Origin: Dipteronia dyeriana
Taxonomy: Eukaryota > Streptophyta > Magnoliopsida > Sapindales > Sapindaceae
Length of the DNA: 64,000 nucleotides
Direction: 5' to 3'
Assembly (NCBI GenBank): GCA_032871835.1
Contig: CM065297.1
Location: 23,925,098-23,989,097, forward strand
Position 1 is the first letter of the stretch. Every line of letters starts with the position of its first letter. Below, piece by piece: positions 9,405 to 21,420 of this stretch. Under the pieces are notes generated by a model that ran no database searches, had not been told where the DNA came from, and worked only from the letters and a program-made list of their open reading frames with translations. The position numbers were made by a program, and so were the translations under genes.

Positions 9405-10560
9405 TATTTAAACACATAAAAATTAAAATGCATACACTCAAAAACTAAAACAAGAATCGCATTTTCATAATCTTGTCATCTCGTGACTTCCATGTGCTAT
9501 ATCTGTTTGGTTGCAAGGAAAGTGCATGCAGAAAAATCAAAAGGAAAAACATGAATTCAAAATATCTCTCACTCGATCAAACAAAGTAATTGAACAAGCA
9601 AAAAAAAACCCTAACACTTCACGATTCACTCAACCAAACAGAGCAACTCAATTGATCCACCTATTCGGGGTTGGATCTTCCAAACAAACAAAGCAATGAA
9701 GCCAACCATAGAAAATATGATTATATGTTTGACAGGATAACAAGCAACCTGGAACCAGACAATAAAGAAGAAGTCAATAGACAAAATTTCAATCTCATTT
9801 TTATGGGTGCAGAGAATAGGTTAAACGAAGCATTCTTGAAAAGAAGTGGCAGTGATATTGAAATGGAATCAAAGCAGAAGAACAAAACCAGTGCTAGTGG
9901 ATGTTCTTCCAGTGCTGCACTCAAAATACCTTCAATGGAACCCAAATCGGTGAAGAATAGCAGCAGCAGATGAACAATGTTCTTGTTGGTGGATGTTCTT
10001 CCAGTGCTGCACTCAAAATACCTTCAATGGAACCCAAATTGGCGAAGAATGGCAGCAGCAGAATAAGAAGGCGGCCAAAGACGACGCCGGCGTGCTGTTG
10101 ACGACGAAGACAGACGGCGAGATGTTGATGTTGATGTTGCTGTTGACGTTGCAACTCGCCGACGAAGTCAACAAAGTCGGCGAGACGAAGAGGGAGTGTT
10201 GTTCGACAAAGGCAAAATCGACGGCGGCGTTCAATGGAACCCAAATTGGCGAAGAATGGCAGCAGCAGAATAAGAAGGCGGCCAAAGACTACGCCAGCGT
10301 GCTGTTGACGACGAAGACAGACGGCGAGATGTTGATGTTGCTGTTGACGTTGCAACTCGCCGACGAAGCCAACAAAGTCGGCGTGACGAAGAGGGAGTGT
10401 TGTTCGACAAAGGAAAAATCAACGACGGCGGTTATCGGGATGGGTGACTGGAAGACGATGTTGGGTATGGTGGCTGGAACAGGACAGGGAGATGTCGGGA
10501 TGGTGTGGCAGGAGGCTTTGGGATGGTGTGGGCAGTGAATTTGGCTTTCAGAATTCGGGA
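9405..10560. repeat. GC-rich tandem duplications near the right MULE end
   Basis: The phrase TTCAATGGAACCCAAAT begins near 9932, 10022 and 10229. A block of about 185 bp (10022-10205) is repeated at 10229-10406, and a shorter ~90-bp block (9899-9990) is repeated at 9990-10080. The blocks contain GCAGCAGCAG and GTTGATGTTG runs. Near 10490-10600 a GGGATGG.GTGGCAGGA.GC motif is repeated. Open frames across it on both strands (for example 9993-10538 plus) follow the repeats and resemble no family I know. The stretch could be the 5' leader of the minus-strand Ulp1-like gene or captured DNA. Confidence 0.7.
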
Positions 10561-10636
10561 TGGGGTGGCAGGAAGCTTTGGGATGGGTAGGGCAGTGAAA
10601 TTGAGTTTTTTAAGTTAAGGGTAACAAGGTAATTCC

Positions 10637-10716
10637 AGGGTAGTTTTGCAATTAAAATAGTTTTAGGGTAGATTTGCTATTAAACCCCTAAAATAGGGTA
10701 TTTTTGCTAAAACCCC
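10637..10716 (-). repeat. MULE right terminal inverted repeat
   Basis: Reverse complement begins GGGGTTTTAGCAAAAATACC and matches 5048-5129. The outer border is TTATTTTAT at 10717-10725, identical to the left duplication. Confidence 0.92.
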
Positions 10717-10725
10717 TTATTTTAT

Positions 10726-13700
10726 GTACATTTTTTTTTCTCTGATTATGGTATTATGTCATACATCACAACAAATTGTGATGATACATAGAAAGCTTAT
10801 TCTGGCCCAACCCATTGGGTCAAAACTCAGTACCTCATGTATGTTGGGTCATCTTCATTAACTGACCCAGCCAATCAACCCGAGTGAGGCAACTTTTAAT
10901 ACTCTTTTATGACTTGTCATCCTCAATCAATCTGCATTTAAATCAAAATTTTGAACCAGAGAACACTATTTCTTTCTCTTAGGCTTCACGTTACAGTTTC
11001 TGTACATTTCAATTAAGAGAATCAAAACAGACCATGAACATGATAAAAATCTTGTAAATCGTGGTTAAACTTATACAAAGTAATTGAATTCAATTTCATG
11101 GAGATTCACATTTCACAGTACGTGGGTTGTAATTTTAAAAGGAAAATAAAAATAAAGAAGATGTAACAACTAACAACTGTAGTTATATATTAATATTATT
11201 TAGAAGAAAAAGTTGAAAGATGAAGAAATGAAAAATGACCAAAAAAGTAGAGTGAAGAGACAGAGTTGGCAAATGGATTGTAGATGTAAGTTTGGGGAGA
11301 AGCATGAAATATTGACATGAAGATGCAGATTGCAGGGGTTTTCTGTTAAGCTCTCAGTAAGCAGTCACATCAAACGGTATCAGCAGAATATATATAATAA
11401 AAACTAAAAAGCTGATTTGCTTAATTTCAAATTTCCATAATTGTATTGTAATTTCGTTTCCTTTGACTGCTAATGCCTAAAAATGTCTCTAAGCCTAGGG
11501 ACAACAACCAAGCAGCTTGCCAGCTTGGCTTGTGCAGGATTCTTCAGTTCAATTGAGGTTAAAAAAATAAAAAAGCTGATAGATAGATAGATGGGTACGA
11601 CTGCAATTGTCTCCCCACTCTTTTGTTTGGTTCCTTCTGGTGGGAAGCTTCCTTTACTCTTTCCTCAAGTACGGACAGTCCCTGTCTGATCAATATCATA
11701 AAATAAATTCATAATGTTTTGTATGGTACCATGAGATGGAGTGGAGTGGAGTGGAGTGGAGTGGAGGACCTTCCTTTACTTTTATTTCTTTCATTTTCAT
11801 ATCGATCTCTTTAATTTTCTTCGGCTTCTCTATTGTGTCTACTTGTTGATCGATATTGATATGATCTCTATCCATTAATGCTCAAAAAGAAAAACACGAT
11901 CTATCTTGATCAATGTTTCACATCTGTTCTAATAAGTTTCCCATTTAATGCAGATCATTTACATGTGAAATAGCAAATCAGCTGCTGCAAGCTTCCTTTA
12001 ATTAATAATTTCTGTGTTGTTGTTACTCAACTTCAAATCTTAGTTCATATATTGTTATTTAAGCAGCACTCTAGCCTATATAGGATATAGCTTCAACCGA
12101 CTCATCACATATATATTCACATACACCAAGTTTATTTATATATATATATATATGTATGTAAAAGATGCAATCAATTGGTATGAGTACATATATACCACAT
12201 CAATTCTTACATAGCAAACTCATGATTGGATATTTCTCCCCACCTTTGTAACAGGGTTTGAGTTTCACGTTTATTTAAAACTGAAGTTTCATTTCGAGCG
12301 ATGCTTATACCTGTTGATTAACATACTCTTGACTCAATTGATTTGTAGTATTTAAGGACACTTTGAAACTATTTACTTTATAAAAATACATAGGGTAATT
12401 GATTTTAAAATTTGTAAAAGAAAAACGAGGAATAAAAAACGTTGATATATTTGTTTCTTTAATTAGAATCCCTCCAGGTCGATCGAGCATTCGAGCTTCG
12501 TTTTTATTAGCCATAGAATCATCAAACAGATTTTTTAACCAACCAACAACACTGTCAGGTTGTGCCCCAAAACGTGGCTTCTTTTTACAATGATTTTGAC
12601 ATTTATAAGGGCAGTAATTTGGCTTGTGTGTGCTCAACCTACATACGAGCTTATACACAAATAAGAGATCGTTACTAGATAAGCTTATACTTTTGCCTCT
12701 TGTAGAGGAGACATCATTACATCAAGGGTTTCATATGCCATTTTTAGAGTGAATATGTCATTTTTAATGTCCATCATTTTTTCAAATTAACTTCTTATCT
12801 TGCAATTATACTTTGATTGTTTAAATTATTTTTTTTGAACTGTTTTTTTTTTTTAAAAATAATTGTGTCCACTGGGGTTTAATTATATCTCACATGTGTT
12901 GATCATACCTTACATACCTTACAGCAAACCAGAAAAGTTTATATGTTTTCTCTTATATTACCAACACAAGCTAGTTTTATGCGGTAGGAATATTGTAGTT
13001 TTGCTTACTTTGCAAATGGACAACAAAAATTAAAATAGTAATTACATTGCACAAGTTCTTTTGGGTAACTTTTTATTTCTAGCTACGCACGTATAATTTC
13101 TTGTTGCTCAAGACATTGTCAGTGCAAGAGCAACCAGGAGCAAAGTCACAAATGCAACTTCCATTAAGGGTATTTATATATTTCGGGTATTTATTTATAT
13201 CTCATATTCCATTCCCGAATTAATCGGTTCAATATTCAAAGGTTTAAGTCATTTTTATTTTGAATATAGTTTTTATCCTACTATGTCAATGAGAGTGAAT
13301 CAAATACTCCCCCACAAAATGACCGTTTACCATTTACCAGTAAAATATTTCACAATAATTAACTTAATGTTATATAGACAATCTAGTTTATAATCAGGAG
13401 AATCTTCTCTTCTTTTTTTCCATCCAAAATGACTTTGAATCTTGTTTAATTTATTCTGTCTGATAATATTTAGTTTAGTCAAGTTCACTAAAAACAAAAA
13501 AATGAAGTACAATATAAAATTAACATAACTAATTAACTCCATATGCATTAAAGAGAAAATTTCAGAAAGGTTACAAGTAGAGAGTAGCATACAACCTTGG
13601 TGATCCCCACTTAATGTCCCATTATATCAACTCTCATTATTTTTCATCTTAAATGTGCATGTCCTAACAAGTAAAGACCAAATATTAATTAAGGCATGTC

Positions 13701-13832
13701 TCTCAAATTAATTATTCTCTTACCTCTTCATGATCACAATTCAGCCAAATCTTCCCACTCTTTACAATGTCTTTCTTGTTTTTGATTAGAAACAGATCAA
13801 ATAGTTTCTTTGTTTCTTGAACTTCTTACTGC
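10726..13832. other. Intergenic region between the MULE and the 3' end of the PTL-like gene
   Basis: No gene or TE end was recognised. It contains a GATA run (about 11576-11591), five GGAGT repeats (about 11736-11765), short TA runs near 12130-12155, and otherwise low-complexity AT-rich DNA. A minus-strand 117-codon frame (12305-12658) has no recognisable motif. The last few hundred bases before 13833 should hold the 3' UTR and poly(A) site of the trihelix gene; no clear AATAAA was found on the minus strand close to the stop. Confidence 0.6.
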
Positions 13833-16370
13833 TTAATTATCATCTCCTTTGCTGAGCTTCAAACCATAATTTTCCCACAAATTCTCTCCATCAACCATCA
13901 AGTAGCGAAAACAGCTATCGCTCACTGCATTGCCAACATTGGAGTTAGAAGGCGATGAAGAGCTGTCATTTGGTTGAAGTCTCACTGTTTCTGGTTCTTG
14001 TTCACTGATTTCACAATAAGCTCCTCCTCCTTGATTGTATAGAGACTGATCACTGCCGGGAAAGTAACCGCCGCAGTTTCTTGAATTTTCCTTGCGTTTC
14101 TTGTTTGTTTTCCTCAAATAATGGTTGATGCTGTCCCATTTTTCTCTACACAACAAACCATTCTTGTCATATCCCAAGCAAACCAATTTAGCTGCTATTT
14201 CCTCCCAAAGGGCCTCTTGAGAGCAACCACCACTTTGCTGAAACCTTGGTTCCATGCTGGTCCTCAATTGTATTAGCCTTGTGATCTCAGTTTCTTCCCA
14301 ATTATTATTATCTGTAACTTTGACAATAGTGTTGTTTATGGCCTCATGACTTCCATTCTCGTTTTGGGTTTCATGAGGTGATGAAGCCTTCAATTGTAGT
14401 CTTGATCCTGTTAAGTTGTTCAATGTCTCCATTAAAGCAGTGTCACGAGCTTCAATCCAAGCTCTCTCTTTAGCCCAAAACTTGTGTTCTCCATCAATTC
14501 GAGCTTCTTCTTGTCTCCTCCACTCTTCCTCTCTAAACACTCTCTCTTGCTCCTTTTGTTCAAGAGTCTTTGTCAGTTTCTCCAACCACACCTCTTGTCT
14601 ATCCATTAGCTTCTTCATTTGCAAGTCGATAAATTCTTTAATCTTCACCTTCCATCCTCTTCCTCCTCTCCTCTTCCTCCTCTTGTCAGTTGAATCATTC
14701 TCCATATTGCTCAAATCATTGTTGTCATCCGACGACGAAGAATCGAGCTCAGAGGAGTTATTAGAGAGACTAAGACTATCACAAAGCTTTTGTGAGTGAA
14801 AGGCCTCTTGATGACTTGTTGGATTGGAGGAGTTGCTTGTTGTTTGGAAACGAAGACTAGTTCCTGCAAGATGATGTGTTTCTGGGATTGAAACTGAATT
14901 GTTGGTGTCTCCATAGAGAGCTTCAAGTTGTCTGAAGAATCTGTAGTTCTTGCCATCTTGTCTTCCAGCTTTGCCTTCCTTTGTCTTCTTGTAATATTTG
15001 TACAAGTTTTCAAACTTCTCTCTACACTTCTTGCCACTCCTTTGATACCCATGTTCCTCAGACATAATCCTACACCAAATTATAATAAATAAATTATTCA
15101 AGATATGAGAAATGTGATAGAATGGAACCCTAGATTGTAGTGCAAATTAAGTTTAATGAAAAAAATTGAAGAAAAAAAATACCCATGAAAGTTATTGTAA
15201 AAGTGATTTTTGCTAATAATATGTAATTTAAAGCGTTTGGCTTGCAGATTTGCTACACTTTACCCTACTAAGCATATGGCCATTCAAGTTGCTATTCAAA
15301 GACGAGATTTGGGGGGACTAGTACTTTATATCTTCATATATATCAGATAGAAACTAGCAGATATATAGGTACTCAAATCACTCAAAGGGCGTGCCACTCT
15401 TTTTAGCAAATCTCGCACAAAAATGAAGGGTACACATTTTCAAAGGGAGGAAACGAGTCGGTACTTGAATCATCAACCATTTTGGTGACGCAAGACCAGA
15501 CCAGAAAAGAAAGACTAAGTAAACAAGAAAATAACACATGCGCCTGCAACTGAGCTTCATATATAGATAGACAGGTAGTCCTTTTCTAACACCCGAAAAC
15601 CAGCAAAACACGACCATAAATTGTTTCAAAATTAATTTACAAACAAATCAAATACAAGTCATGCATTTTCGCACAGGCAGGAAGATGGGGTATTAGCTCC
15701 AATCGTCAAGAGGAAGAGAGAAGCAATAATGCTGGTGAAATGAGTTGCAAAAATTAAGAAAAAAATATTAAAGAAGTGACTGATAAATTTGAAGAAGAAA
15801 ATGAGAAATCGAGTTAGAGAATATGTGAAAACTGAGCTCAAAAATCCCATTAAAATATAAAGAAAAGTAACGCTTAAGTAGTAAAATTAGGGCATTGTGT
15901 GTAATTAGTATATACCTAGAGACTTCATCCCACAGAGGACCCTTTTGATTAGCTTCCTTGAACTTGGAATCAAGACGAGATCTGATCTCAAGAAGTGTTA
16001 AAGTCTCCTGTCTTGGCCACCTACCGGTGCCTCCGTCTCCTCCGAAGCCAGCAGCTTCACCGTCTAAGCCACTGAGACTCGGTGTCGAAACACTAGTAGT
16101 GACAACAGGCACACTAGAGGTGTTGTTGTTGTTGGGTGCACCACTAGTGTTGAAATCTTGTAGCCCACGAGGCATCAAGTCACTCACTTGGCGACCCACC
16201 ATCAGCATCTCGTAGTGGTGGCCTTGCGCTGTCAGATTCCGGTGGCCGGGAAACAGCTCCGCCGCCGCTTGTGGGATTCCGGGGAAATGATGAGTAGGTC
16301 TGCCGTTCATGAGCTGCCTAAGATCTGCCATGCCATAGTCGTGGTGATGTTGATGATCTTCCATTTCCAT
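13833..16370 (-). CDS. PTL: Trihelix (GT-2 clade) transcription factor, PETAL LOSS-like
   Basis: Two exons: 16370-15916 and 15069-13833, with a GT..AG intron 15915-15070. Joined they give 564 codons including the stop (563 residues) with no break; codon 152 (Arg) spans the junction. N-terminal trihelix at about residues 116-182 (TGRWPRQETLTLLEIRSRL, then SGKKCREKFENLYKYYKKTK). A conserved block FFRQLEALYGD ends near 206. A basic stretch KRRKRRGGRG at 281-290 is a likely nuclear signal. A long central helix covers about 291-372 (KIKEFIDLQMKKLMDRQ). The second trihelix is at about 408-475 (LWEEIAAKLVCLGYD, LLCREKWDSINHYLRKTNKKR). The C-terminal motif is LWENYGLKLSK. Both domains and the ending match Arabidopsis PTL, a nuclear DNA-binding repressor of growth between sepals that is needed for petal initiation. 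The ATG at 16370 was chosen because conservation (MADLRQLMNG) starts just after it; the frame stays open to 16517 upstream. A close GT-2 paralog is the main alternative. Confidence 0.93.
15070..15915 (-). other. Single intron of the PTL-like gene (846 bp)
   Basis: Donor GTATATAC at 15915 downward and acceptor GTGTAG ending at 15070 on the minus strand. The intron separates the first helices of the N-terminal trihelix (exon 1) from the third helix (exon 2), after the conserved WDEVSR. It is AT-rich and its short ORFs are not coding. No inserted element was recognised. Confidence 0.88.
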
Positions 16371-16900
16371 ATATGTGAGTCTGAGAAGAGAAGCTAAGAA
16401 GAAAGAAGAGCCAGTTACAGCAACAACAAAAAAAGCTTTAAAGAGAGAAAGAGAGAAATAAAGCTTTTTAAGAGAGAAAGGAAGAAGAAAGCGGCAGACT
16501 CGGATCGTGTCGTCCACGAAAAAGCTTCAATTTATGCACAGAAGAATGGTCCCATCTCTGTGTAAGTGTATTGTATGTGTATGTGTATATATTATATACA
16601 TTACATGTACCGTGTACGTACTTACATAGATTATTATTGACCCCTCTGCTCTCTCTCTCTCTCTCTCTCTCTCTACTTGGAAACTTTGCCAATCTTTTAA
16701 ATATTTTCTTACAACTTACAAGAACTTGCTTTCTCGGTCACGGTCTGTGATTCTGTCTTCTTGTACAGTGTTTGAGTGTTGTTTGAAGAAGGTGTGTGAG
16801 AGAGAGATGGGACGAGAACAGGGAAAAAAACAGATGTTATAGTAGAAGCTGAAGAGAGAGATTGGCCAATCAGAGTTCGCCACGAGGTGACTTGAAACAC
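16371..16900 (-). promoter_or_regulatory. 5' leader and proximal promoter of the PTL-like gene
   Basis: On the minus strand a TATA-rich block lies at about 16585-16598, with a CT/GA run upstream of it at 16649-16674. If the block is the TATA box, transcription would start near 16555 and leave a leader of about 185 nt. The leader is GA-rich and contains an upstream ATG at 16517 in frame with the main start and without an intervening stop. The TATA assignment is by pattern and distance only. Confidence 0.4.
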
Positions 16901-18166
16901 GACGAATTGTTTTACAGAAGAGTGGTCACTTGCTGACGCGTGTACAGTGCCTAGGATCCTGCCTTTTTGACTCTCTCTCCATCAGTCTCTGACTGTTGCC
17001 TTTAGGAGAGATAAATTTGTTTCCAAAACGGTGACGTTTCTTCCTATTCGACTGTGCTTCCCCGAAACGGCTAGTCGTTTTGAACGCACCAAATTTCCTT
17101 CCTTTTTAGTCTAATTTTCCATCTTTTAATGCCTAAACTATTATATATCATTAACATTAATTACCATAATCAACAGACTTATATAGCAATGGATTTTTTT
17201 GGAATCATGGAACAAATATGATTACTCTTTAATTTATTATATTTTGAGACTTTAAAAATTTATGTCCACGAATTCAATATTTTTGTGATCATGAATTCCA
17301 AATTAGATGCAGCTTGATACTTTATAGTGTTTTGTTAGCTATAATTATAATTATGTCACCAATGTTTGCATGGTCATATGAGCTTGTATCATATATTTAT
17401 TACAACAATTTGTTATCAAATGTATCATTCTCGTTACTATTGAGTTTATAGAGAGAACTCAATTATGAGAATAATCTTCTCTTAATTTGTATAATTGGTG
17501 TAAGTTTTGATATTATATCGTTGATTTTTTTTTATATATATATATTTTGAATTCAAAATTTGGGACACAGACATGGTTTAAAGTTTAAACCTACCATTCG
17601 CAATAAGTGTGGGGCATAATACTGGGTAAATCTGGTTTGGTTGGATTGATTTTGATTTTATTAAACTATATTTGATATTCTAACATTATAGTTACATATG
17701 AGTATCCAAATCCTAATGCAAAACCAAAAAGCGGCTTTTTTGTTGCATGTGAGGGTTTTATTGCCCGGACCACTTTTTAGCATCTTTGACTCCATCCTAT
17801 TTCCTCATCGAGGAAAACTTTGAAGGTGAGGATTTTATTTTGCAACCACCTTTATATTTATCTCAGTAAAATATATTTAAATTGTAATTACGATTGAGAT
17901 TAACGTGTGAATATGGTTAAGAATATAAATGAAGGGTAATGCTACCATTCATGATAAGTATATTCACTGGACTGAAAGATACTTATTGGATTTAAATCGA
18001 AGGTTTGAAAACTAGAAAAAAAAAACTAATGAAAATAATTCTTTTTCATATACCCACTAATAATACATTAATTGGCTTAAAAAAAAATAAAAAAATAACT
18101 GTACCGAAGCTAAATCCAAAATGACATTTTGTTTGTGTTTGTTAAAATCAAAGGCATTAGACCAAA

Positions 18167-18209
<43 letters not shown>

Positions 18210-18838
18210 TTAATTTTTTGTTTCAAAAAAAAAAAACAAGAGAAAAAGAAAACAACGAAAGTAAAGGACACGCGAATGCCATCCCTAAAACGTCAATCTA
18301 AATGGACACACATATCTCAATAGAAAACAAAGAAACATGAACAAATTAACCAATCTATCATTCCCTTCAACTGCCTTAATCAGTGCAGCCTAATTAGTTA
18401 CAAGATTGAATACTTTTTGAGCTGAAGACGTAAAATCAGGACGAATTAACCAATCTCTCTTATTCTTAGACTAAGAATGTCTCTTACTCGATCATTTGAG
18501 ACTTGGAACTATAATAAAAACTGTCACTTCTTTTTTTGATTTGGTCACCACAATAATCCAATTATTGTCAGATACGTAATCCATTTCTTGTCATAGTATG
18601 GGATCTGTTGGACTATGATTATAATTTAAAGAATGAATATCTTGGTCTTTATATACTTTTTCTAAATTAATTTTTCCTCTTTTATCTTTAGAAGTGTTAG
18701 TCCAATCAAAAACTTACCTTTTCAAAAATTTTGAAGTATCACAATGTTATTAATGTAAATATTCTCTATAGAACATTAAGGATTAATATTAGATCAATAT
18801 GTATTTGAATAAAGTTTTATAGTAATGAGAAGAAGATA
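16901..18838. other. AT-rich intergenic DNA upstream of the PTL-like gene
   Basis: No gene is supported. It presumably contains distal promoter sequence of the trihelix gene in its first kilobase. A TA microsatellite lies at about 18171-18198. No TE ends were recognised. Confidence 0.5.
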
Positions 18839-18986
18839 AATGCTACTTTACCGAAATCTGGTACCTAAATAATGTGACAACAATCTAGTCTATTCATTTA
18901 ATTAATGTAAATCTAATCCAATTTAAATGAATGGACTGAACTGTTGACACATCATTTGAACACCAAATTTAAATAAAGTAACACAT
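18839..18986. repeat. Small inverted-repeat (MITE-like) element, ~62-bp arms
   Basis: The left arm (18839-18900) contains TGCTACTTTACCGAAATCTG and ends with CTATTCATTTA. The right arm (18924-18986) is its inverted copy, starting TAAATGAATGGACTGAACTG and ending AAAGTAACACAT. The spacer is about 23 bp. Arms match at about three of four positions or better, so this is an old copy. No target duplication is clear. Confidence 0.65.
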
Positions 18987-20053
18987 TGCTTTAAGAAGAA
19001 TTAAAAAAAAAATGACTCACAAGTGTTAACCCCTTCTACCCGTACATTTACAAGCAGGTTTGAAATGACCGATCAAATTAAAGAGATTAAAACGCACTGA
19101 AAGTTTAGAACAGAAAATTTAATTTACTCATTTATTTTATCGTTGTAACTTATAAATAATTATTTTGTTCAAATATAACGTATATGTCAAACTTTTAAAG
19201 TGCCCCTTTTTTCAACTCATGCGTTTTCGGCATATAAAGCAAAGTAGTTCAAAAATTATCACTCTGTAGTGTGTCCAAATCTAAATTAATATGTTCATAG
19301 TGTCACTGTGTCAGAGTCTACCCTTTCAAAAAGACCAACACTAGTTACCAGATAAACGATGATCGAGTCCGAAACAAGTTATGATCTTTTGCATACATAA
19401 CAGGGACTAAAAACTGGCATGATATAATGGCAATTTAGAGGTACCTAATGGTTGTACAAGCTATATATATGATGAATTGATCATCATGAACAATATCAAT
19501 GTGCTATCAAAAATTGAAATCAATTATTGAAGAATTGTCTGGGCACTACAGAGTAGTACAGCTTCATCTTTAAAAGTGGACCTCGCTTAATCTACTGCCA
19601 TGAATCAGTATTTGAACACAATTATCAAGTGCATGTGATTATCAAGTAATTGATGGTGATGCATATAGAGTCGTACCACACAAAAGAACTGACACTTGTA
19701 CTACATACCTCCTTTATCATTTATTACGGCTCCAGTGCTCTCTACGTCCTCATCAATGGGCAAATATCTCATGTGCTCGAGTCTATGGGAAGGATGTCTG
19801 AAATTCTAAAGGGCAAATTGCAGTATTGCACTAACAGTTCTTGAATTAAGCAATATTATACACGAATTCGTTTTTTTTTTTTCTATTATTAGACAAATAT
19901 ACCCTAGATTGCATTGAATACCCTTATGACTACCGGTGATTTTATTGTCTCGAGGATAAAAATTTCATTTACAGTAAGGTAGAAAAATATATATAGTCAA
20001 TAATTTAAAGAAAAAATAGAATATATATATATTAAAAATAATTAAATACCTCT
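18987..20053. other. Unassigned AT-rich intergenic DNA
   Basis: Nothing recognisable as a gene, RNA gene or element end. The longest frame (19650-19844 plus, 64 codons) has no motif or composition that sets it apart from chance. Confidence 0.5.
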
Positions 20054-20061
20054 ACTATAAC

Positions 20062-20498
20062 CAAGGGCGGAAAATGCCCGGGCTTGGGTAGTTGGGTGGG
20101 CTTACACCCAAGCATTTGAAAAGAAAAATAATATATATTAATACTTTCATTAAAAAATTAAAGTTCTATTGGTTAGGACCCATAAGTTAAGATTATGTTG
20201 TAGTGGATAAAATGCACTATGTAATCAAGGTTTTTTTTTTTCCTCTTTTATATGTGTAAGTATTTTCATGTGTAATTCAAACTCAATTATTCTTAAAAAA
20301 AAGTATTCATCACCTTAGTGGTTAATTTTAGATTTTAAAATAAATAGTTGATTTATAGTTGTTTTAAAAAATTATTATTAATTCGTCAATTTCAACTATA
20401 CCCATATTTTTTTAATTAATGAAATTTATGTCGTACAGTCAAACATACCTTTATCAATATTATTTTTTTCTCAAAAAAAATAATTGGTTTTGCCCCTC
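20062..20498. mobile_element. Non-autonomous hAT-type element, 437 bp, TSD ACTATAAC
   Basis: The left end CAAGGGCGGAAAATGCCCGG is followed by GGGCTTGGGTAG and GTGGGCTTACACCCAAGC, the same inner motif as in the element at 1950-2769. The right end reads TTTTGCCCCTC. The 8-mer ACTATAAC stands on both sides (20054-20061 and 20499-20506). The ends are more worn than in the first copy and the interior is AT-rich and non-coding. Confidence 0.78.
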
Positions 20499-20506
20499 AC
20501 TATAAC

Positions 20507-21272
20507 TCCTCTAGTTTGTGGAGACTCCACCGAAAGAGATCTAAAATGATCTTCTCCAACTACATAGGAAATTGATTTCATATCCCACCCAAAATGAATG
20601 AGATTTGATCTCTCCACCACGGTGGAGTTTTACATGGTTTTAAACATTTATTTACAAAAGACAATGTTTATTTAATATTTCAAAATATAAAATTGGTCAA
20701 CAGATTATTTTAACCAAAGCAAAACTGATCAAAAATAGAATATTCATGCAATATTGTCTCAACTGAAGATACGCTAGAGTAATTGTCCAATTGCAAATTG
20801 GTCAAAATTTGCTAATGTTTGTTTTCTTGTCCAGCGAGCCACTAGGGAGTCGGGACAATACTATCCCACAAAACCTGGTGCAATTTTCCTCAACTCCGGC
20901 AAGTATTTCTCTTATGTACGTATAAATAGTAAAATAATATAAATAAAAAAACATTATCGTGAATTTATACATTATTTCAGTTTTTCTCCGTAAAATATTA
21001 GGACCTAATCGGTAATATTTTTTAATTAGGACATTAATTATCATATTTTGAAGATTTCTAAACAATAATTGGAAATAATATTGTGACAAAATTGTAAATT
21101 AAAAAAAATATATTATAATATACATTTAGTGTAATTGTTTTGAAAAAAATAATTTTTTAATAAGATTAAAATCAAGATATATTCCTATATATTTTAATTA
21201 ATAAAATCAAATTTAAAATTGTTTGGTTTCTTTTCATGTTTTTTTTATTATGTATATAGTCATTTTCCTATC
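20507..21272. other. Unassigned AT-rich intergenic DNA
   Basis: No gene or element end recognised. Repeats of the form CTCCACC at 20525-20630 are short and not clearly part of a family. Confidence 0.45.
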
Positions 21273-21420
21273 GGTGCGTATTGATGGAATTATATAAGAG
21301 CATTAAATATGAGTCGCTCATTTATAAAAGAGTTTTGATAAGTGCATATATGCACAGTTAAAGTATGTAAAATGAGTGGCTCACATTCAATGTCCTTATA
21401 TAATTTCATCAGTATGTACT
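21273..21420. mobile_element. Short foldback MITE, 148 bp
   Basis: The left arm from 21273 (GGTGCGTATTGATGGAATTA, then GAGTCGCTCATTT) is matched by an inverted right arm ending at 21420. The right arm read on the minus strand has GATGAAATTATATAAG and GAGCCACTCATTT. Arms are about 53 bp with about 40 bp between. There is no coding content. Confidence 0.72.

Larger units (their letters stand above)
5048..10716 (+). mobile_element. Mutator-like element (MULE) with TIRs and 9-bp TSD, degenerate
   Basis: The two ends are inverted copies (82 and 80 bp) beginning GGGGTTTTTAGCAAAAATAC. They are bordered by the same 9-mer, TTATTTTAT, at 5039-5047 and 10717-10725. A 9-bp TSD and long TIRs are the signature of MULEs, and a MURA-type transposase lies inside on the plus strand. 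In the opposite orientation sits a DUF1985/Ulp1-like remnant, a combination known from plant MULEs of the Kaonashi type that carry a C48 peptidase-like gene. The interior also holds a 12-copy palindrome array and GC-rich tandem duplications near the right end. The ends look intact, but the transposase is broken, so movement would need help in trans. Confidence 0.93.

Noticed and set aside
9511..9973. Two overlapping plus-strand frames of 62 and 100 codons in the MULE
   Set aside because: They lie where the leader of the minus-strand Ulp1-like gene is expected and extend into the tandem repeats; no domain is visible.
9993..10538. 181-codon frame near the MULE right end
   Set aside because: It translates a near-exact tandem duplication, with frames open on both strands, so openness follows the repeat and not selection.
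12305..12658. 117-codon minus-strand frame
   Set aside because: No recognisable domain, no splice partner or conserved start, and composition like the surrounding AT-rich DNA; a chance frame is the simplest reading.
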